From: an uncultured Psychroserpens sp.
GTDB taxonomy: Bacteria > Bacteroidota > Bacteroidia > Flavobacteriales > Flavobacteriaceae
Assembly (NCBI GenBank): GCA_947489585.1
Contig: CANLEE010000002.1
Location: 62,001 to 126,000, forward strand
Reading direction: 5' to 3'
DNA: 64,000 nucleotides
Below are positions 34,277 to 42,959 of this stretch, one piece after another. Position 1 is the stretch's first letter. Every line of letters starts with the position of its first letter. The position numbers and the translations under genes were made by a program. Under the pieces are notes generated by a model that was not told the DNA's origin, ran no database searches, and saw only the letters and a program-made list of their open reading frames with translations.

Positions 34277-35029
34277 TTACATCTTAACTATTTCTGTTTC
34301 TCCAATTACCAATCCCTTACTTAATTTTGCATCCCCTTTATAAGCTATAGTCGCTTCACCATAAGAGGTCACTTTTAGTTTATTAGAAACATTAAGTCTA
34401 AAACTCACATCTCCATAAGCGGTTAATTTTGTTTCTTTATTATTAACTGCTAGCATATTGATTTTACTTTCTCCATAAGCAGTAAATTTTTGCTTATCAA
34501 TTTCACCTGCTTCAATTTCTAAAAAACTCTCTCCGTATATCTCTACTTTAAAGCTCTTTAATTTTACCTTATTCATATACACCTGCGATTCTCCATAAAT
34601 TCTTAACTGCATTTCGTCTTGCCATATAGGGCTAATAAAATCAAAACGTTGTTCTCCTCTTAAAGCAAAAGTCTTAACTTTCTTATAAGTCACTATAGCT
34701 TTTACAATTGTTCCTTTATATAGAGGAATTTTCTGTTTATAGCCATCCTTTTTAACTTTTTCAGTTGGAGAAGATATCTTAGCACCTTCTAAATAGAGAT
34801 GCAATGTCTTATCATTTACTTCAATATGAAATTTCTCAGGTGACTCTGTGTTTTCTTCTATAACAATAGATTCTTTTTCACCTTCTTGAAACGTGACTTG
34901 TATATGAGGGCTTATGATAATCTTATCAAAGCTTTTTAATACTACTTCATTATTTTGAGCTATTATACTCATAGTTGACATGAGGCAACTTATCATTACT
35001 AATAGGCTGTTTAAACGTATACTTTTCAT
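34277..35029 (-). CDS. DUF2807 (GIN-domain) secreted protein
   Basis: 250 residues with a signal peptide (to about IIAQ). The C-terminal half is a run of short beta-strand repeats, each with a YGE/YGD turn ('IYGESQVYM', 'IYGESFLEIE', 'AYGESKINM', 'AYGDVSFRL', 'SYGEATIAY'), the mark of DUF2807, the putative autotransporter-head GIN domain that forms a beta-solenoid. Function unknown. I start it at ATG 35029, because the longer frame begins with TTG. It begins one base after the upstream permease's stop codon, so it is the last gene of the export operon and may be its cargo or an envelope partner. Confidence 0.85.
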   Translation of the reverse strand: MKSIRLNSLLVMISCLMSTMSIIAQNNEVVLKSFDKIIISPHIQVTFQEGEKESIVIEENTESPEKFHIEVNDKTLHLYLEGAKISSPTEKVKKDGYKQKIPLYKGTIVKAIVTYKKVKTFALRGEQRFDFISPIWQDEMQLRIYGESQVYMNKVKLKSFKVEIYGESFLEIEAGEIDKQKFTAYGESKINMLAVNNKETKLTAYGDVSFRLNVSNKLKVTSYGEATIAYKGDAKLSKGLVIGETEIVKM

Positions 35030-35030
35030 A

Positions 35031-37427
35031 TTATTCAAATTTTAAATATTTAATTAAATCAATTTTTGTCGCAGCTAAGGCCTTAAAACCAACGACGATT
35101 ATTACTAATAAGGTTAATACAAATGGAGCTATAATAAATGGTAAAACTGGCATCTCAATTCTGTACACAAAATGTTCTAACCAGTTTTGTGTAAAATAGT
35201 AAGCCGAAGGAATTAAAACCAATGAAGCAATACATGCTATCTTAATAAAATTCTTGATAAGTTGAACAATTATTTCATTGGTAGACGCCCCTAATGTTTT
35301 TCTAATAGCAACTTCTTTTAAGCGCTGTTGAATGGTTAAACTTGATAATGCAAACAAGCCTAAAAGCGCAATAAAGATGACTTCAATAGTGAGAATCGTA
35401 AACAGCATTCTTTGTTGTCTATATTTCTCATGTACTTTCTCAAATTTCTGATTTACAAAATAATATGAAAATGGATAGCCAGATTCAAGTTCAGTATTCC
35501 AATAACGCTCAATTTTTGCAATGCTTTGTTCTATTCCATCAGGTTTCAATTTAAATTGCACATTTCGAACGTTATATTTCAACCAAGATATTGAGTTAAA
35601 ATGCAAATAGAAGATTGGCTTTATTTTTTTATCAAACCCATCTGTATGGTAATCTTTTACAACCCCAACAATCTTAACATCTTTACCAAAAACAGAAACA
35701 ATCTTGTTGATTGGATTTTCTATCCCTAAACGTTTCACAGCTGTTTCATTTAAGATTACATTGTTAATACTGTCTGATGCAAATTGATTTGAAAATGTTC
35801 TACCAGATATCATTTCAGCTTGTATCATTTCCAAATGCCCATAATCGATAGGAATAAATTTTGTGTCGACAACATTATCCTGATACTGTATGTTATTTGA
35901 GAAATCTTCATCAGTCCCAGGTGTTTCTAGACTTGTAGATATAGCTAGCACATTAGGATCATTGCTAAACACCTTTTTAGCAAGAAGATATCGTTTCCAT
36001 TTATTACTATCATTAGCAAAATCTACAACCATGATTTGATCTCCAGAGAACCCTAATTCACTAGTATTCATATAACTCACTTGATGATAAACTATTAAAC
36101 CACCAATCAAGAAAAAACCAGAAATAACGAATTGTAAACCTAGCATGAGGTGACGTATAAAAACCATGCTTTTGCTTCGCGAAAAATTACCTTTTAGAAC
36201 ATTAATAGTTCTAAAATTGGATACATATAAGGCATATAATATTCCAATTAATAAAGCAATAACTAATGTTAAAGCAATCATTTGTGACACTAGCTTTACA
36301 TTATTTAAGTGTAATGTTGTATTTAGATAATCATTGAAAAAAGGTAAGATAAGCTCGGTTATTATTAAAGCAAAAACCAAGGCAATAGCACACAATACAA
36401 AAATTTCTAACACATATTGAAACTGCAACGAAAAATTGGAAATGCCAAGTGTTTTCTTTATCCCAACTTCTTTTGCTCGTTGTGAAGCAGAAGCAATAGA
36501 AAGGTTAATAAAATTGATACTCGAAATGATAATAATCAAAATTGACAAGCCCAACATAATCATCAAAAACAAATAATTACCTTTTCCTTCTAAGGGTCCA
36601 AGGTCACCTCTTGAGTGCAAACGAAATCCATTCAACTTTTCTAAAAATGGTGTCGAACCTTGCTGCTCAACATAGTCATCTAAAGTCAATCCTTGAGCTG
36701 CAGCTTCTTCTTTGTAGCTATTATCCACAAATACTTGAAATAACTTTTTTTCTAAGCTTTTAATATCTGTTCCTTCTTTAACTTTATAATAAGTATGAAA
36801 AGAAAACGATCTCCAAGTACCATCAAGGTTGATATGTTTCTCTTTATTTATAATAACCTGAGGTTCCATAGTAGATGGTTTCTGCAAGTTATATACACCA
36901 GATACTATAAAGTTTTTCTTTCCAATTTTAATCGTATTTCCTAAGGCTTTTTTGTTTCCAAATAAACGATCTCTTATCTCATTTGAAATTACTATTGCGT
37001 CAAAAGGCTCTAATATATTTTTTAGATTCCCTTCTATTAATGGATATGGAAAGAAATCGAAAAAATTTGAAGTTGTATATATAATTTTCCTTGTATAAGC
37101 GGTTTTATTATTCACCACTAATAAGTCTTCATCATACCATGAAGGCATTGCTAAAAAAGCTGTAATCTCGGGAATTACTTCGGTTGATTTAGGGCCTTCA
37201 GGTTGAGTAGTGTCATCAAAAATTTGCCCATCTAAAAACGCATGACCAACTTTATAAATATCATTTTTATTAGGGTTCCATTGATCATAAGAACTTTCTT
37301 CATTATAAAACAAAAGCACAATGATTAAACCTACTAATCCTAATGTTAAACCCAAAATATTTATTAAGGTGTTAAGCCAATTTTTTTTACTATTTCTAAA
37401 AAACAGTTTGAACCAAAGTTTAGTCAT
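35031..37427 (-). CDS. FtsX/MacB-type ABC permease (copy 2 of the pair)
   Basis: 798 residues. An N-terminal helix (about 20-42) is followed by a MacB-type periplasmic domain and the first FtsX block near residue 285 ('GLSILIIIISSINFINLSIASASQRAKEVGIKKTLG'). A second periplasmic domain and the C-terminal FtsX block ('ALSSLTIQQRLKEVAIRKTLGAS') follow. Such double-FtsX permeases of about 800 residues are typical of Bacteroidota and work with a MacB/LolD-like ATPase. It is a paralogue of the gene just upstream (same layout, same ends 'LIKYLKFE'). The two-base gap to that gene indicates one transcript. Confidence 0.9.
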   Translation of the reverse strand: MTKLWFKLFFRNSKKNWLNTLINILGLTLGLVGLIIVLLFYNEESSYDQWNPNKNDIYKVGHAFLDGQIFDDTTQPEGPKSTEVIPEITAFLAMPSWYDEDLLVVNNKTAYTRKIIYTTSNFFDFFPYPLIEGNLKNILEPFDAIVISNEIRDRLFGNKKALGNTIKIGKKNFIVSGVYNLQKPSTMEPQVIINKEKHINLDGTWRSFSFHTYYKVKEGTDIKSLEKKLFQVFVDNSYKEEAAAQGLTLDDYVEQQGSTPFLEKLNGFRLHSRGDLGPLEGKGNYLFLMIMLGLSILIIIISSINFINLSIASASQRAKEVGIKKTLGISNFSLQFQYVLEIFVLCAIALVFALIITELILPFFNDYLNTTLHLNNVKLVSQMIALTLVIALLIGILYALYVSNFRTINVLKGNFSRSKSMVFIRHLMLGLQFVISGFFLIGGLIVYHQVSYMNTSELGFSGDQIMVVDFANDSNKWKRYLLAKKVFSNDPNVLAISTSLETPGTDEDFSNNIQYQDNVVDTKFIPIDYGHLEMIQAEMISGRTFSNQFASDSINNVILNETAVKRLGIENPINKIVSVFGKDVKIVGVVKDYHTDGFDKKIKPIFYLHFNSISWLKYNVRNVQFKLKPDGIEQSIAKIERYWNTELESGYPFSYYFVNQKFEKVHEKYRQQRMLFTILTIEVIFIALLGLFALSSLTIQQRLKEVAIRKTLGASTNEIIVQLIKNFIKIACIASLVLIPSAYYFTQNWLEHFVYRIEMPVLPFIIAPFVLTLLVIIVVGFKALAATKIDLIKYLKFE

Positions 37428-37429
37428 AG

Positions 37430-39844
37430 CTATTCAAATTTTAAATATTTAATTAAATCCACTTTAGTTGCGTTAAATGCTTTAACACCTACCACTACAA
37501 ATACTAAAACTAATAATACAATAGGAGCTACGATATAAGGCCAAACTGGCATATCTATGCGATATACAAAATTGTCTAACCAGTTTTGCATAAAATAATA
37601 GGCAATAGGTAGTAAAATTATCGAAGCAATCAAGGCTATCTTTAAAAAGCTTTTCACCAGCTGCAAAATAATTTCTTTTACTGATGCTCCTAATGTTTTT
37701 CTAATAGCAACTTCTTTTAAACGTTGTTGAATTGTTAATGTCGCTAAGGCAAATAAGCCTAGTAAAGAAATAATGATGACGATAATTGATAGGATTAGAA
37801 ACATGGTTTGTTGCTTTTCGTATTTATCATAGGTATCAGCAAATTTTTTGTCTAGAAATTCATAAGAAAACGGATAATTACTATCTACATTTTGTTTCCA
37901 AAACTCTTCAATATCTGAAATTGTCTGAGACGTATTATCAGGCTTTATTTTAAACTGCATAGCATGTATCCATTGTGACGCGAATGGGAATGTTTTCCAA
38001 TGGATTAAAAACATTGGATCAATTTTAACATCAAATCCATCAAAATGATAGTCCTTAATCATACCAACAACTTCCATTTGCTTGTCATCTTCATCACTTT
38101 GCCATCCAATCCTCACTTTTTTACCAATTGGATCATCGTAAATTCCTAATCGCTTCGCAGCAGTCTCATTTAATATAATCGCTGTAATTGTATCTGATGC
38201 AAATTCAGGAGAAAGAGCTCTTCCTTTTAATACATTTAGTTTTGCAAAATCTGCATAATTATAATCTATTAAGTTAGAGCCTGTATTAAAACTCACGTCA
38301 TTATAACTTAAGCTTGTACCATTAACGTTACCTTCTCCAGGCACAAACATACTTGCCGAAACATCAATAATAGCTTCATGATTATTCAGCACTTTTCTTG
38401 TGAGTTGATACTTCTTATATTCGTCATTAATATTAAACACTTCAACTACAAGTGTCTGCTCTTTTTCAAAACCAAGATCCTCATGAATCATATAGTTCAT
38501 TTGATTATAAATCACTAACACTCCAATTAAGAAAAAACCTGAAATTAAAAACTGTAAGGTCAACATGACGTTTCTGGCAATAATTCCTTTTTTGCTGCGT
38601 GAAAAGTTTCCTTTTAAAACTTCAATTGTTTTAAAATTAGATAAGTATAATGCAGGAATAACACCAATGAATATAGATGTAGCTAAAGCTACAAGTATAA
38701 CTTGAGTTAAAATCATAGGTTTAAAAATCGTTAGATCTTTATTTATAAATTCATTAAAATATGGCAAGACTAGTTCTACCAAAATCATTGCTAACAATAA
38801 AGCGATTAAGCCTTGAAAAACGATTTCAAAAACATATTGAAGTATGAGTGTTTGTTTGGATAATCCCAGTGTTTTTTTGACGCCTACCTCCTTAGCGCGT
38901 TGACTTGCAGATGCGGTTGATAAATTAATAAAATTTACACATGAAATAATAATTAACAGTATCGAGAGACCCAATAGAACTAGGAGTAATTGATAATTTC
39001 CTTTACCTCCAGGACCCGCATTATTTGCTAAATTATGAAGGCGAATAGTTCCTAAATTCTCAAGTAACGATTCCATAAAACCGTAACGTTCCCTTGCTTG
39101 TTCTAATGTTAATCCATTGGCTTCTAATTGTGGCTTAACATTTTTTTCAATAATGACATTATTCATTTTAGTCATGACTTCTCCTGTGTCTGCGCCAGGG
39201 TTAAGCTTACAGAATAATTCATTTTGATAATTCCCCCAATGCAATTCGAAAGGCGTGCTGAATTGTAGTAAAAGCTCAGATTCATAATGTGAGTTTCCTT
39301 GTACTTCGTATACGCATGCTACAACACACTCTCTACTATCGACATTAATCAATTGTCCTATTATGCTTTCATTTCCAATAATTTGTTGCGCCAAAGACTT
39401 TGATATTGCAATATGACTTCTACTTTCTGCAAATTTTGCAGTTGATCCTTCTATAATTTCAAAAGGGAAAAAATCAAAGAAATTTGGTTCTGTAAATGTT
39501 ACCTTATCTGTATAAACTTTTTTAGCGTCAAGTGACAGTACACGGCTTCTATAAAATGGAGATATTAAAACAGTTTCTTCTACCTCAGGAATATCACTTT
39601 TATAAAGTATTGCTTGAGCAGAAGTACTTGAAAACCAGATTCCGTTTTCTCGAGATTTATTAGCGACTCTGTATACATTATCCTTATTAGGATTCCATTT
39701 GTTATAACTTTTTTCGTCACTAAAGTATAACAACACAATAAGCAAACCTGCTAAACCCAAAGTAAGACCTAATATATTCACTACTAGGTTAAGCCAGTTT
39801 TTTTTGCTGTTTCTAAAAAATATTTTAAACCACGTTTTTAACAT
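37430..39844 (-). CDS. FtsX/MacB-type ABC permease (copy 1 of the pair)
   Basis: 804 residues with the same organisation as the next gene: an N-terminal helix ('NLVVNILGLTLGLAGLLIVLLYF'), a MacB periplasmic domain, an FtsX block with 'QRAKEVGVKKTLGLS', a second periplasmic domain with 'NETAAKRLGIYDDPIGKKV', and a C-terminal FtsX block with 'QRLKEVAIRKTLGAS'. The pair may form a heterodimer on one ATPase dimer; alternatively each may work as a homodimer. Substrate unknown. It is preceded by the ATPase and adaptor genes. Confidence 0.9.
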   Translation of the reverse strand: MLKTWFKIFFRNSKKNWLNLVVNILGLTLGLAGLLIVLLYFSDEKSYNKWNPNKDNVYRVANKSRENGIWFSSTSAQAILYKSDIPEVEETVLISPFYRSRVLSLDAKKVYTDKVTFTEPNFFDFFPFEIIEGSTAKFAESRSHIAISKSLAQQIIGNESIIGQLINVDSRECVVACVYEVQGNSHYESELLLQFSTPFELHWGNYQNELFCKLNPGADTGEVMTKMNNVIIEKNVKPQLEANGLTLEQARERYGFMESLLENLGTIRLHNLANNAGPGGKGNYQLLLVLLGLSILLIIISCVNFINLSTASASQRAKEVGVKKTLGLSKQTLILQYVFEIVFQGLIALLLAMILVELVLPYFNEFINKDLTIFKPMILTQVILVALATSIFIGVIPALYLSNFKTIEVLKGNFSRSKKGIIARNVMLTLQFLISGFFLIGVLVIYNQMNYMIHEDLGFEKEQTLVVEVFNINDEYKKYQLTRKVLNNHEAIIDVSASMFVPGEGNVNGTSLSYNDVSFNTGSNLIDYNYADFAKLNVLKGRALSPEFASDTITAIILNETAAKRLGIYDDPIGKKVRIGWQSDEDDKQMEVVGMIKDYHFDGFDVKIDPMFLIHWKTFPFASQWIHAMQFKIKPDNTSQTISDIEEFWKQNVDSNYPFSYEFLDKKFADTYDKYEKQQTMFLILSIIVIIISLLGLFALATLTIQQRLKEVAIRKTLGASVKEIILQLVKSFLKIALIASIILLPIAYYFMQNWLDNFVYRIDMPVWPYIVAPIVLLVLVFVVVGVKAFNATKVDLIKYLKFE

Positions 39845-39898
39845 GTCTATTTGATTTACTGTTCGTTTTTTGATTGATTTTGATTGATGATGATGATT

Positions 39899-40600
39899 CT
39901 ATTGTACTAGAACATCTATACTATGTTCATTCTCTTGCTCAGAAATAATCTCGCCATCTTTAAGAGTAATAACTCTGCTAGAAAATTTGGCATCATAAGA
40001 TGAGTGTGTTACCATGATGATTGTAGTACCTTGTGCATTAAGTTCGGTAAGGAGCTCCATAACTTCATTCCCATTCTTACTATCAAGGTTACCGGTAGGC
40101 TCATCTGCTAAGATTAACTTTGGATTAGTAACTAGAGCTCTTGCTACAGCTACACGTTGTTGTTGTCCTCCAGATAATTGCAATGGAAAGTGTTTAGCAC
40201 GATGCGCAATACCGACACGCTCTAAAATTTCGATCACACGCTGTTTACGTTCACTAGTAGGCACTTTGTTATAGATTAGTGGTAATTCTACATTTTCATA
40301 AACAGAGAGTTCATCTATCAGGTTGAAGTTTTGAAACACAAAACCAATATTAGCTTTTCGTAAGCCCGCTCTTTGTTTTTCATTATACGATGCGACCTCT
40401 TCATTATCGAACACGTAACTACCATCATTTGGTGTATCTAGTAAACCAATAATGTTTAACAACGTTGATTTTCCACAACCTGAAGTTCCCATAATAGATA
40501 CAAATTCACCTTCTTTAACTGTTAAACTGAGCTGGTTTAGAGCAGTAGTCTCTATTTCCTCTGTTCTGTATATTTTTACTAAATTTTTTATTGTAATCAT
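39899..40600 (-). CDS. ABC transporter ATPase, MacB/LolD type
   Basis: 233-residue ATPase with Walker A 'GTSGCGKSTLLN', Q-loop 'FVFQNFNLIDELSVYENVELPL', signature LSGGQQQR, Walker B 'LILADEPTGNLD' and switch histidine in 'IIMVTHSSYD'. The 'TGNLDSKNG' and 'NIGFVFQNFNL' forms are typical of the MacB/LolD/FtsE subgroup that drives mechanotransmission-type permeases, which fits the two FtsX permeases downstream. It is the only ATPase in the operon. Confidence 0.95.
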   Translation of the reverse strand: MITIKNLVKIYRTEEIETTALNQLSLTVKEGEFVSIMGTSGCGKSTLLNIIGLLDTPNDGSYVFDNEEVASYNEKQRAGLRKANIGFVFQNFNLIDELSVYENVELPLIYNKVPTSERKQRVIEILERVGIAHRAKHFPLQLSGGQQQRVAVARALVTNPKLILADEPTGNLDSKNGNEVMELLTELNAQGTTIIMVTHSSYDAKFSSRVITLKDGEIISEQENEHSIDVLVQ

Positions 40601-40604
40601 GTTA

Positions 40605-41498
40605 CTATTTATTTTTATTATGAATTTTTAGTTTGATATAATCATATAATCGTGTGAATTCTTGCCCTTTGTTTTTTGAGGCTTCTATAAAGTCTATACT
40701 TACATCATGAATTTTTGCTTTTTTGATTTCTGAAATTGATAAATCCTCAAACCCAAAATTCTGCAATGCTTTAATATATTCTATACTAATATCGTGAATT
40801 GCCAATTGTTTAACACCATGCGGTTCTACTTTGAGCATTTTCAGACTCTTAAGTGATTTAATATAAGACTCTGACACATTATGTATTGAAAAACTAGATA
40901 TCATATCTATCGAAATTTGCCCATTAAACAACGTAGTAACAGCTTCGATATATTCTAAACTAGCATCATGGTAGACCAATCTACCTAATTCTCTAATACT
41001 TGGATTGTAACCTAACGCTTTTACTCCTGTGATATAGTCTTTAGAAATATCACCTAAAAACAATTTGAAATAATACAATTCATCTGTAATATCGAAATTC
41101 TCGTTTTTCAAGAATTTTTCAAAATTAGAATTTCTAGTAAACTTAAATGTACCTTGTCCATCTTCTTTAGAGAAATCACCTCTAAAATTTAGAACTCCGG
41201 CTAATCGTGTTAGCTTAAAAGAAGATGTAGAGTCTGACAAATTTTCAAATTCGTTTGTATCAAAACAATTCACGATTAAATAAGTTTGCTTCTTCTTTTT
41301 ATTTTGATCTGTTAACTCTATACAAATTGTATTATTATCAACAGAAGCGTTCCAAAACCCAGTATTTACTTCTGTATAATTTTTATATTTATTGAATGTA
41401 ATAACATGCATTTTATTGCTTGTATTTTGCTGAGCAATTGCTATTATTGGCAATAATAGAATTAGCATCATAACTCTAAATTTTTGTTTTGTTTTCAT
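40605..41498 (-). CDS. Secreted protein with five 29-residue repeats, unknown function
   Basis: 297 residues with a signal peptide (to about IAIAQ). The N-terminal half is beta-rich. The C-terminal half has five repeats, each with a D-[IAV]-S-x-[DE]-[YF]-I core, beginning at about residues 150, 178, 207, 236 and 265 (DISKDYI, DASLEYI, NVSESYI, DISIEYI, DVSIDFI). Similar repeats occur at the ends of some Bacteroidota BlaR1/M56-type proteins, but the peptidase part is absent here. It sits between adaptor and ATPase genes (four bases from the ATPase), so it is probably a periplasmic part of the export system (inference). Confidence 0.7.
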   Translation of the reverse strand: MKTKQKFRVMMLILLLPIIAIAQQNTSNKMHVITFNKYKNYTEVNTGFWNASVDNNTICIELTDQNKKKKQTYLIVNCFDTNEFENLSDSTSSFKLTRLAGVLNFRGDFSKEDGQGTFKFTRNSNFEKFLKNENFDITDELYYFKLFLGDISKDYITGVKALGYNPSIRELGRLVYHDASLEYIEAVTTLFNGQISIDMISSFSIHNVSESYIKSLKSLKMLKVEPHGVKQLAIHDISIEYIKALQNFGFEDLSISEIKKAKIHDVSIDFIEASKNKGQEFTRLYDYIKLKIHNKNK

Positions 41499-41554
41499 AA
41501 TATTCTTATTTATAGATTTAAATAGATTAACATTAGGGTTAACCTATGCGCTTT

Positions 41555-42802
41555 TTATTTATTAATATTAATTTCTTCAACATCTATGAAATCATCATAA
41601 CTTGATGTAATAACTCTATCTCCTTCTTTCAAACCATCCAAAATTTCATAGTAGAACGGATTCTCTCTTCCAATCTTTACAGATCGTTTCACCGCTTTAT
41701 TATCTGAGTTCAATACAAAAACCCATTTTCCATTTGTACTTTGGTAAAACATACCTTTTGGCAATAAAAATGCTTCACTATTATTAGACAAAAACACTTT
41801 AGTTTGTAAAGACATCCCACGCTTTATATTGTCACTTATAGAATCTTTAGCAAAATGCAATTCAACTTCAAATTGACCATTGACAACTTCTGGGTATATC
41901 TTTGAAATAGAGACTTCATAGTTTGTGTTTAAAACATTGACGCGACCTCGCACTTGTTCTTGCAATTTTGAAATGTAATATTCATCAACTTTAGCTACCA
42001 ATTTATAACCATCTAACATATCTATTTTCCCAACAGATTGTCCTTGATTATAATTCTCACCTAAAATAGGACTGAAGGATGACAATAGTCCATCAATTGG
42101 TGCCTTTACGATAAAGTTTTCTTTGTTCCTTCTTAAGAGCTCTAGACTCTCTTGCATATTAGCAATTGATCCATTTATTCTAGACATTTGAACATTTCGA
42201 TCACGTCGCTCTTGAGTTACACTGTTTCTTATAGCATCATTACGTTCAGACTGATATTTATACTCTTGAACCGATGAATCATAATCATTTCTAGCAATCA
42301 CATCTTTTCTATATAAGGTAGTATCTGTTATATATTTGCGTTTAGCATTTTTAAACGAATTATCAATACTCAATAATTGTTCTGTTAAATTAAGTTGTTG
42401 GTTTTTTATATTGACTCTAATGTTTCTCAAATTATTGATTTGTTCAACAATAGCTGTTTCTTGTGTTAAGTAATTAAGTTCTGCATTAGGATTATAAACA
42501 CGTAACATAGGTGTTCCTTTTTTTATCATTTGTCCGCTCTCAACATAGATTTCTGAAACCGAACCACCTTGAACTACGTTTATTAACACAGACGTTTTAG
42601 GTTCTACGACACTATTAAATAATACAACATCTTCAAAATCGCCTTTCTTTACTTCTCGAATGGCTAATGTGTCATTATTAAGATTAACTTGCTTTTTTCT
42701 GGTCATACTTAGTACTGTTATTACAAGTAATACTAACACAGGTAGACCTACTAATACCAGTTTTTTAGTTGTTCTCTTTTTGGGTTGTAATTGCTTGTCC
42801 AT
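41555..42802 (-). CDS. HlyD/MacA-type periplasmic adaptor protein
   Basis: 415 residues. A basic N-terminus and one membrane helix (about 16-34) are followed by a lipoyl-like half ('VNVVQGGSVSEIYVESGQMIKKGTPML'), a helical hairpin (about 105-220), the returning half ('NFIVKAPIDGLLSSFSPILGENYNQGQSVGKI') and beta-barrel and membrane-proximal domains. This is the membrane fusion protein of a MacAB-like tripartite exporter, which would link the FtsX permeases to an outer-membrane TolC. No TolC gene lies in the operon. It is the first gene after the sigma-54 promoter. Confidence 0.92.
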   Translation of the reverse strand: MDKQLQPKKRTTKKLVLVGLPVLVLLVITVLSMTRKKQVNLNNDTLAIREVKKGDFEDVVLFNSVVEPKTSVLINVVQGGSVSEIYVESGQMIKKGTPMLRVYNPNAELNYLTQETAIVEQINNLRNIRVNIKNQQLNLTEQLLSIDNSFKNAKRKYITDTTLYRKDVIARNDYDSSVQEYKYQSERNDAIRNSVTQERRDRNVQMSRINGSIANMQESLELLRRNKENFIVKAPIDGLLSSFSPILGENYNQGQSVGKIDMLDGYKLVAKVDEYYISKLQEQVRGRVNVLNTNYEVSISKIYPEVVNGQFEVELHFAKDSISDNIKRGMSLQTKVFLSNNSEAFLLPKGMFYQSTNGKWVFVLNSDNKAVKRSVKIGRENPFYYEILDGLKEGDRVITSSYDDFIDVEEININK

Positions 42803-42831
42803 TTTATTTTAGATTCGTTTGGTATGCTATG

Positions 42832-42847
42832 TGCCACAAGTGTGCCA
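42832..42847 (-). promoter_or_regulatory. Sigma-54 (-24/-12) promoter of the HlyD/ABC operon
   Basis: The minus strand reads TGGCACACTTGTGGCA, against the consensus TGGCACRNNNNTTGCW. GG at -24 and GC at -12 are exactly 12 apart, with a single departure (TG for TT). The expected start is near 42821, 19 bases before the HlyD ATG at 42802. The divergent neighbour encodes a sigma-54 activator. Confidence 0.8.
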
Positions 42848-42910
42848 TCAAAAAATAAAATCACAACTAACTGATAATTAAATAATTAAAAAAACAACAC
42901 CAAATTAAAG

Positions 42911-42926
42911 TGTTCGTTATCGAACA
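42911..42926. promoter_or_regulatory. Palindromic activator site A
   Basis: TGTTCGTTATCGAACA, six-base arms (TGTTCG/CGAACA) around TTAT. Centre about 97 bases upstream of the predicted sigma-54 start. Probably bound by the NtrC-type regulator encoded beside it. Confidence 0.6.
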
Positions 42927-42932
42927 TTTATT

Positions 42933-42948
42933 TGTTCGTTATCAAACA
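42933..42948. promoter_or_regulatory. Palindromic activator site B
   Basis: TGTTCGTTATCAAACA, a copy of site A with one changed base, 22 bases further on (about two helix turns). It lies 12 bases before the regulator's ATG, so binding here could also repress the regulator gene. Confidence 0.6.
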
Positions 42949-42959
42949 GCTTTGTAATT

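Noticed and set aside
39860..39900. GATGATT/GATTGATT-like simple repeat before the ATPase/permease junction
   Set aside because: Short, imperfect and low-complexity within a 54-base operon gap. No evidence of function.
42820..42836. A second sigma-54-like promoter starting at the inner TGGCAC
   Set aside because: No GC dinucleotide is found 12 bases downstream of its GG, so only the outer one has correct spacing.
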